A stretch of DNA of 37,490 nucleotides from an uncultured Clostridia bacterium (GTDB lineage: Bacteria; Bacillota; Clostridia; Oscillospirales; Oscillospiraceae). Below the pieces are notes generated by a model. That model searched no databases and was not told where the DNA came from. It saw only the letters and a program-made list of their open reading frames with translations. The stretch covers positions 1 to 37,490 of the forward strand of contig CAMWFH010000025.1 of the NCBI GenBank assembly GCA_947173485.1. The letters run 5' to 3'. Positions 31,294 through 37,490 of the stretch are shown here, piece after piece. Both the position numbers and the translations under genes were made by a program. The stretch's first letter is position 1. The number at the start of each line of letters is the position of its first letter.

Positions 31294-31311
31294 AAATGAA
31301 ACGTTATATGA
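31294..31311 (+). promoter_or_regulatory. 18-bp operator copy 2
   Basis: This is identical in all 18 bases and in orientation to 31101-31118. It lies 13 bp after the -10 box of the rightward promoter, where a bound repressor would block initiation. Confidence 0.7.
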
Positions 31312-31423
31312 CTGTGGGCCTTTGCGCACATCGAACGGGAGGTGATCGGTCCCTCCGGCTATGGCACCGGGGAAAGAGACCTTGTCAGGACCTGAATCAT
31401 GTTGATATTTGAGGTGAGATCAA

Positions 31424-34400
31424 ATGGATAGAGTAGATATCGTCTATCGTGTGAAATGTATCTGTAAAAAGAAGCTGCTCCCTCTGGCGCTGGTCTGCGC
31501 CATGCTGGTATCGATGGCGCCGCCGGCGGCGCTGGCGGCGAACAGGCCCGACAGCCGGGCTCTTGTGAAGAACGGGGACTTCGAGTCCGGCGATCTGAGG
31601 GGCTGGACCGTCCTGACCCCCGGCTGGGGCCTCGATGGCCAGGGCGGCCCCGCAGGCGTCGTCAACGCCCCCTCCTATGGGACCTGTGAGCTGCCCACGA
31701 ACCAGAGCGGCAGCTACCATCTCAACGGATCCTATACCGGGATCCCGGCGGCGGAGGGCTGGGAGATCCGTTCCTCCACCTTCCTGCTGTCCGGCAGCGG
31801 CTGGATCTCGGTGAAGATGGGCGGCCGGGCCGCGGCGGTGAAGGTCTTTCTGGCAGACGGGGCCCAGGTGGGCTACTACCGCCAGAACCGTTTCCGCAAC
31901 GTGGGTTTCCCCTATCTGAGCCAGGGCGGCTCCTGGGACGACATGGCGACCTATGTGATGGACCTGTCCGAGCACCTGGGCCGTGAGCTGTATGTGGTGC
32001 TGTGCAGCGAGGCGGCAGGGGGCGCCAACGCCCTGTTCGATGATGTGATCACCTATTACGATGTAGCGCCGGATCCCACGTTCCGGTACGACACCGTGAT
32101 GGATGGACACACGGAGCTGGGCTCGGCCTCCGCGGTGCAGATCCCCTGGGTCAAGGGCTACGACCTTTCCCGGCACCACAGTGAGAACGACATCGAGAAC
32201 GGCGGCTTCGAGAGCGGCGATCTCACCGGCTGGACAGTGCTCACCGAGGGCTTTGACGCCTCCGGCGCGGTGGTCAGCGCCCAGAGCTACTGGGACCAGG
32301 AGCTGCCCTACAACCAGAGCGGGTCCTACCATCTCAACGGGTGGGGCACAGGGATCCCGGAGGGGCAGGGCTGGGCGGTGCGCTCCGGCAGCTTCGTCCT
32401 GGGCGGTAGCGGCTATATCTCGGTGAAGATGGGCGGCAACGCGGCTGTGACCAAGGTCTTTTTGAGCGACGGCACCCAGATCGGGGCTTACAGGAACTTC
32501 CGTTTCCGGGATGTTGACTTCCCCTATATCGCCAAGGGCGGCGCGTGGTGCGATATGGCCACCTATGTTATCGACCTGTCCGGCTACCTGGGGAGGGAGA
32601 TGTACATCGAGCTGCACGATGAGGTCATCACCGACGGCTGGGCCAACGCCTTTTTTGACGACGTAGTGACCTACTACGAGACGGCCCCGGAGGTCTCCGG
32701 GCGTTTCGATACGGTGCCGGACGGCCATATGCCGGGAGAGATCGCCAAGACCGCCCAGATCCCCTGGGTGCTGGTCCCCAAGGTGAGCGAGGAGGCCCCG
32801 CGGCAGATCCCCAACGGCGGCTTCGAGACCGGCGACCTGAGCGGCTGGACGGTCTACGGCTCCGGCTTCCCCATCCGAAACGGCCTGCCCGCCGCCGATT
32901 CGTCCGGGACCTATTGGAACGAGGAGCTGCCCTTCAACAAGAGCGGCGAGTATTTCCTGAACGGCTGGGCCCTCAGCGGCAACGAGGCCAACACCTGGCG
33001 GGTGCGGTCGGCCCCCTTCACGCTGGAGGGCAGCGGCTGGATCTCCGTGAAGATGGGCGGCCACGCCGCGGCGGTGCGGGTCTACCGGATGGACGGCACA
33101 CTGGTGGGCGACTTCGACCAGAGCCGGTTCTGCGATAAGGAGTTCCCCTATATCTCCAAGGGCGGCTCCTGGTGTGACATGGCCACCTATCTGCTGGACC
33201 TCAGCGCCCATTTGGGCGAGGTGCTGTATATCGATCTGTGCGACATCCCCATCAATGGGGGCTGGGCCAACGCTTTCTTTGACGATGTGGTGACTTACTA
33301 TCCGGCAAAGCCCACGGCGAACGGCAGCCAGTGGGTGACGGACGGCCACAGGGCGGGCGAGCGGGCCGGGAAGGCCCGGATCCCCACGGTGATCGGGGTC
33401 AACAACCTCTACAACCCCCGGAACAATGGCTTTGAGCTGGGCAGCCTGGACGGCTGGACCGTAGTAGACGGGCCTGTCAGGCTGCATACCGCCGTTGTTG
33501 CTGCCACGGACTACAACCTGGATGTCGTGGACAATGGCGTTGTTACGGACGCGAGAAAGCTGCCCTACAATACATCGGGGAATTATATCCTCAGCGGACA
33601 TGACGCAGTCGGGGCTATCGAGGTCTGGAGCGATGAGGAGAATAAGATAGTCGATATACACGAGGAGGAGACCTGGACCATCCGCTCCTCTCCCTTCACC
33701 CTGGCTGGCAGCGGCTATATCTCCATCAAGATGGGCGGGGCCACCGCAGCGTTCCGGGTGCGGACCGTGGAGGACGACAAGATCATTGCCTACTGCCAGC
33801 AGCGGCGGTTCAACGATGTGAATTTCCCCTATCTCTCCAAGGGCGGTTCTTGGCGGGATATGGCCACCTATGTGATGGACTTGTCCGACTATCTGGGCCA
33901 GAAGCTGGTCATCGAGCTGATGGACGAGGAGATCGAGACCAACTGGGCGGATGCCTACTTTGACGAGATCGTCACCTACTATCCTAAGCGTCCCATGATG
34001 TATGCGGACTATGTGACCGATGGATATCATGAGTGGACCGATGATCCCCAGGAGGTCGCCATCCCCTGGATCTATCTCGATGAATACTATGACGGTCTGA
34101 TCAGCCGGTTCCCGCCGTCTCCGTCGGACCTGACGCCCCTGAAGGATATCTCCCGCGAAATAGAGCCTGGAACTTCCCTGGACCTGTATGAATACTTTAC
34201 GGCAGCCCAGGGGCTGGGGGGCTACGATCTTGTGGGGAGCCGCTTGACCTTCACCAGTGTGAAGATCTACAACTATGACGGCACATACAGTGTGGTAAAA
34301 GGTGACTATCACGAGCTTCAGATCGGCGAAGGCTGCTATGTCGTTGAGTACATGTTCGATCAGGCGGAGAAAACGCAGACAGGCAAGTTCAGCATCGTTG

Positions 34401-37400
34401 CCTTGTCGGACGAACCGGACGAGCAGATCTTCAACGGCGGTTTCGAGACCGGCACCATGGCAGGCTGGACGCCGCTGACCGATGGATTCAACACCGGCAC
34501 GGCAGTCATCTCAGCCAAGACCTATTGGGACGAGAAGCTGCCCTATAACCAGGCGGGGAAATACCATTTGGACGGTTGGAATACCGGTATCGCCGAACCC
34601 GACAGCTGGGCTGTGCGCTCCAGGATCTTCACGCTGGGCGGCTCTGGCTATATCTCCGTCCGCATGGGCGGCAACGCCGCGGCGGTGAAGGTCTTTAAGG
34701 CCGATGGTACGCAGGTGGGCCACTATAGGCAGTCACGGTTCAAGGATGAGGGCTACCCCAATGTGGCAGTCGGCTCCTGGGCCGATATGGGCACCTATGT
34801 GATGGACCTCTCCGACTATCTCGGCCAGGAGCTGTACATCGAGCTTTGGGATGAGGGCGGCGGCGCTTGGGCCCACGCATTCTTTGACGAAGTGGTGACC
34901 TATTACGAGGATGCGCCTGATCTGCAAAACAGCAAAGATACCGTCACCAACAGCACCGGCTGTGAGCCGAAGCTGGTGGAGATCTCCTGGCGGCTGGCTG
35001 CCAACGGCCACCTCCCGCCGGCCGATCCGAACAGCAACACGATCCTCAACGGCGGCTTTGAGACCGGCACCCTGGCAGGCTGGACGCCGCTCACCGAGGG
35101 CTTCAACGCCAACACGGCGGTCATCTCGGCTGAGACCTACTGGAACGAGAAGCTGCCCTATAACCAGGCGGGCAGCTACCACCTGGACGGCTGGAATACT
35201 GGCATCGCCGAACCCGACAGCTGGGCCGTGCGCTCCAGCACCTTTACCCTGGGCGGCAGCGGCTATATCTCTGTCCGTATGGGCGGCAACGCCGCGGCGG
35301 TGAAGGTCTTTATGTCCGATGGCACTCTGGTGGGCCACTATAAGCAGACACGGTTCAGTAATACGAACTTCCCCAATGTAGCGGCTGGCTCCTGGGCCGA
35401 TATGGGCACCTATGTGATAGATCTCTCCGACCATCTCGGTGAAAAACTGTATATCGAGCTCCACGATGAAGGCGGCGGCGATTGGGCCTTCGCATTCTTC
35501 GATGAGGTGGTGACCTATTACGAGACCGCGCCGGAGCGGGGCCGGAAGGATACCGTTCAGAACAGCGTCGGCTGTACGCCGGAGCGGGTGGAGATCCCCT
35601 GGGTCTATGTGGAGGACTTCTGCTTCACCAAGGAGCCGTCCAATATCACCCTTACAGAGGCGGCAACGGTCGATCTAACGGCAAAGCTGTCCGAGGCCGA
35701 GGCTACTTACAAGGGCGGACCGGTAGAATCGATCTCGATCACGAAAGTCACATTTGGCGGTACAACGTATACCGAAGGCTTTGATGCGTTCAAGGTAGAG
35801 GAGACAGGCGAATACCGGGTCTTCTACCAGGCCGCCTGCGGTGGGAAAACATCGTCGGAAAAGAGCTTCACCATCATCTACACCCGATATGAGATCGCGA
35901 ACGGCGGCTTCGAGACCGGTAATCTTACTGGCTGGACACCGCTCACCAATGGCTTTAACGCCGACACGGCGGTCATCTCAGCCCAGACCTATTGGGGAGA
36001 GGGCCTGCCCTATAACCAGGCGGGCAATTACCATCTGGACGGTTTCCTAACGAATACAGGCATTGAAGAGGGCAAGACCTGGGCCATACGCTCCAGCACC
36101 TTTACGCTGGGCGGCAGCGGCTATATCTCCGTCCGTATGGGCGGCCATGCGGCGGCGGTGCAGGTCTTTAAGGAAGACGGCACTCTGGTGGGCTACTATA
36201 AGCAGACTCGGTTCAATGATAACAACTTCCCCAACGTGGCGGTTGGCTCCTGGGCCGATATGGGCACCTATGTGATGGACCTCTCCGACTATCTTGGTGA
36301 AAAGCTGTACATCGAACTTTGCGATGAACCAGTTGGCGGTTGGGCCAATGCGTTTTTCGATGAAGTGGTGACCTATTATGAGACTGCGCCTGATTGGCAG
36401 AACATGAGCGATACTGTCCAAAACAGTTCTGATAACAGAGTCCCGGAGAATGATAGAGGGGAAGTAACTATCCCCTGGCAACTGGCTGCAAATCTGGCCA
36501 GGGCAAGTTATCCCGAGCCTGGGACTGCCCCGGAAGGCGCGCAAATCGAAAATGGCGGCTTCGAGACTGGTGATCTCACCGGCTGGACGGCGCTCACCGA
36601 GGGTTTCAATACCAACACGGCAGTTATTTCCGCCCAGACCTATTGGGGAGAGAATCTGCCCTATAACCAAGCGGGCAACTATCATCTGGATGGTTGGAAT
36701 ACCGGCATTCTTGAGAATGACACCTGGGCCGTGCGCTCCAGCACCTTTACACTGCAAGGTTCAGGCTGGATCTCCGTCCGCATGGGCGGCCACGCCGCAG
36801 CAGTGAAAGTCTTTAAGGAAGACGGTACGCCAGTGGGCTACTACAAGCAGAATCGGTTCAGTGATACCAACTTCCCCAATGTGGCGGATGGTTCTTGGGC
36901 TGATATGGGCACCTATGTGATGGACCTCTCCGACTATCGTGGTGAAAAGCTGTACATCGAGCTTTGCGATGAACCAGTTGCCAGTTGGGCCAACGCATTT
37001 TTCGATGAAGTCGTGACCTATTACGAGTCCGCGCCCGAATGGGAAAACAGATTTGATTTTGTCGCTAACAGCGTAAATACGGCCCCTACTATGGCAGGTA
37101 TCCCCTGGCAGTTGGCGGCGAATATGGTCAATGAGATCCCTGCGATGGAGGCGGTCGTGATGGTCCGGCTGGACGATGCCGCTCTGCCGCCGGAAAATGG
37201 TGTCCAGGACGTTCCCGTGGAAGATCCTGACGGCGTTGAGGAAAAGCCCAACGATGAAGAAGAGCCTGACGTTGGGGAGACACCTGATATCGAGGAAGTG
37301 CCTGATATCGAGGAAGTGCCTGATATCGAGGAAGTGCCTGATATCGAGGAAACGCCCGATGTCGAGGAAGTGCCCGATGTCGAGGATGTGCCCGATGTTG

Positions 37401-37490
37401 AGGATGTGCCTGATATCGAGGAAGTGCCCGATGTTGAGGAAGTGCCTGATATCGAGGAAGTGCCTGATATCGAGGAAGTGCCTGATATCG
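31424..37490 (+). CDS. Giant secreted modular repeat protein (3' end beyond window)
   Basis: The frame from ATG 31424 (after GAGGTGAG) stays open for 2022 codons to the window edge. A signal peptide with a basic N-terminus (KKKLLPLALVCAMLV, cleavage near ALAA, residue 39) is followed by eight modules of about 200 residues that begin near residues 50, 259, 464, 667, 1004, 1209, 1493 and 1710. Each opens with NGGFETGxLxGW, has YNQAGxYHLDGWNTG, GSGYISVRMGG and ADMGTYVMDLSDYLG, and ends in FFDEVVTYYE. Ig-like domains lie at about 895-1000 and 1395-1490. After residue 1947 an acidic PDIEEV repeat starts; a cell-wall or S-layer anchor may lie beyond the window. There is no enzyme domain so far. The divergent operon shares the module type and operator, so this is probably the multivalent glycan-binding surface partner of the GH32 enzyme. 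Confidence 0.9.
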   Translation, partial: MDRVDIVYRVKCICKKKLLPLALVCAMLVSMAPPAALAANRPDSRALVKNGDFESGDLRGWTVLTPGWGLDGQGGPAGVVNAPSYGTCELPTNQSGSYHLNGSYTGIPAAEGWEIRSSTFLLSGSGWISVKMGGRAAAVKVFLADGAQVGYYRQNRFRNVGFPYLSQGGSWDDMATYVMDLSEHLGRELYVVLCSEAAGGANALFDDVITYYDVAPDPTFRYDTVMDGHTELGSASAVQIPWVKGYDLSRHHSENDIENGGFESGDLTGWTVLTEGFDASGAVVSAQSYWDQELPYNQSGSYHLNGWGTGIPEGQGWAVRSGSFVLGGSGYISVKMGGNAAVTKVFLSDGTQIGAYRNFRFRDVDFPYIAKGGAWCDMATYVIDLSGYLGREMYIELHDEVITDGWANAFFDDVVTYYETAPEVSGRFDTVPDGHMPGEIAKTAQIPWVLVPKVSEEAPRQIPNGGFETGDLSGWTVYGSGFPIRNGLPAADSSGTYWNEELPFNKSGEYFLNGWALSGNEANTWRVRSAPFTLEGSGWISVKMGGHAAAVRVYRMDGTLVGDFDQSRFCDKEFPYISKGGSWCDMATYLLDLSAHLGEVLYIDLCDIPINGGWANAFFDDVVTYYPAKPTANGSQWVTDGHRAGERAGKARIPTVIGVNNLYNPRNNGFELGSLDGWTVVDGPVRLHTAVVAATDYNLDVVDNGVVTDARKLPYNTSGNYILSGHDAVGAIEVWSDEENKIVDIHEEETWTIRSSPFTLAGSGYISIKMGGATAAFRVRTVEDDKIIAYCQQRRFNDVNFPYLSKGGSWRDMATYVMDLSDYLGQKLVIELMDEEIETNWADAYFDEIVTYYPKRPMMYADYVTDGYHEWTDDPQEVAIPWIYLDEYYDGLISRFPPSPSDLTPLKDISREIEPGTSLDLYEYFTAAQGLGGYDLVGSRLTFTSVKIYNYDGTYSVVKGDYHELQIGEGCYVVEYMFDQAEKTQTGKFSIVALSDEPDEQIFNGGFETGTMAGWTPLTDGFNTGTAVISAKTYWDEKLPYNQAGKYHLDGWNTGIAEPDSWAVRSRIFTLGGSGYISVRMGGNAAAVKVFKADGTQVGHYRQSRFKDEGYPNVAVGSWADMGTYVMDLSDYLGQELYIELWDEGGGAWAHAFFDEVVTYYEDAPDLQNSKDTVTNSTGCEPKLVEISWRLAANGHLPPADPNSNTILNGGFETGTLAGWTPLTEGFNANTAVISAETYWNEKLPYNQAGSYHLDGWNTGIAEPDSWAVRSSTFTLGGSGYISVRMGGNAAAVKVFMSDGTLVGHYKQTRFSNTNFPNVAAGSWADMGTYVIDLSDHLGEKLYIELHDEGGGDWAFAFFDEVVTYYETAPERGRKDTVQNSVGCTPERVEIPWVYVEDFCFTKEPSNITLTEAATVDLTAKLSEAEATYKGGPVESISITKVTFGGTTYTEGFDAFKVEETGEYRVFYQAACGGKTSSEKSFTIIYTRYEIANGGFETGNLTGWTPLTNGFNADTAVISAQTYWGEGLPYNQAGNYHLDGFLTNTGIEEGKTWAIRSSTFTLGGSGYISVRMGGHAAAVQVFKEDGTLVGYYKQTRFNDNNFPNVAVGSWADMGTYVMDLSDYLGEKLYIELCDEPVGGWANAFFDEVVTYYETAPDWQNMSDTVQNSSDNRVPENDRGEVTIPWQLAANLARASYPEPGTAPEGAQIENGGFETGDLTGWTALTEGFNTNTAVISAQTYWGENLPYNQAGNYHLDGWNTGILENDTWAVRSSTFTLQGSGWISVRMGGHAAAVKVFKEDGTPVGYYKQNRFSDTNFPNVADGSWADMGTYVMDLSDYRGEKLYIELCDEPVASWANAFFDEVVTYYESAPEWENRFDFVANSVNTAPTMAGIPWQLAANMVNEIPAMEAVVMVRLDDAALPPENGVQDVPVEDPDGVEEKPNDEEEPDVGETPDIEEVPDIEEVPDIEEVPDIEETPDVEEVPDVEDVPDVEDVPDIEEVPDVEEVPDIEEVPDIEEVPDI
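37265..37490 (+). repeat. 18-bp tandem repeat coding for PDIEEV
   Basis: About 12.5 copies of an 18-bp unit (CCTGATATCGAGGAAGTG consensus) run in frame to the window edge. They encode P-D-I/V-E-E/D-V/T. Such acidic Pro-spaced stalks often lift surface proteins through the cell wall. Confidence 0.92.

Noticed and set aside
31397..34312. A 971-codon open frame antisense to the giant repeat protein
   Set aside because: The sense strand has a ribosome site, signal peptide, in-frame modules and an uninterrupted frame; the antisense product only mirrors those repeats.
37265..37490. CRISPR array
   Set aside because: The 18-bp units are contiguous without spacers and are in frame with the coding sequence.

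Overview
The window reads as chromosomal DNA of a high-GC gut Clostridium of the Oscillospiraceae type (Flavonifractor, Lawsonibacter and Intestinimonas are the genera I would compare first). This rests on Firmicutes-style AGGAGG ribosome sites, a LevR-type sigma-54 activator, LytTR and Rrf2 regulators, zinc-ribbon Ser/Thr kinases and strong GC-ending codon use. The genus is an inference.

Region 1 (1-9300) is a sigma-54 PTS locus. rpoN and a LevR-family activator are divergent, each with a near-consensus housekeeping promoter. A textbook -24/-12 promoter lies inside the terminator hairpin of the activator gene. It drives a seven-gene operon: mannose-family IIA, IIB, IIC and IID, a SIS-domain sugar-phosphate enzyme, a HAD phosphatase and an HPr-like carrier. 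The layout resembles Gfr operons for glucoselysine/fructoselysine (Amadori compounds).

Region 2 (9324-10376) is one membrane acyltransferase.

Region 3 (10573-23222) is the most unusual part. It is a 12.6 kb phospho-signalling island of two divergent operons. Leftward: XRE regulator, helical-repeat lipoprotein, zinc-ribbon kinase with an outside LRR domain, zinc-ribbon/Thr-repeat/FHA protein, PP2C phosphatase, secreted trypsin-like protease with a cytoplasmic FHA domain, second PP2C, and a VWA protein with a cytoplasmic FHA-like domain. Rightward: a small kinase with altered catalytic residues and two tandem zinc-ribbon/TM/beta-helix proteins. Almost every product either spans the membrane with one sensor-like module outside and one phospho-signalling or zinc-ribbon module inside, or is a cytoplasmic kinase, phosphatase or FHA part.

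Region 4 (23379-26232) is a more AT-rich patch of small accessory genes: a PIN toxin/antitoxin pair, an orphan LytTR response regulator behind unusual palindromes, an Rrf2 regulator and a short DUF3786-like gene.

Region 5 (26271-37490) is a surface glycan locus. A GH32 enzyme with an N-terminal LamG domain and a three-module binding protein form a leftward operon. Divergent from it is a giant secreted protein of at least 2022 residues that has eight copies of the same module type, two Ig-like domains and an acidic PDIEEV repeat, and runs off the window end. Both divergent promoters carry an identical 18-bp putative operator just downstream of the -10 box, which suggests one LacI-type repressor controls the whole locus.
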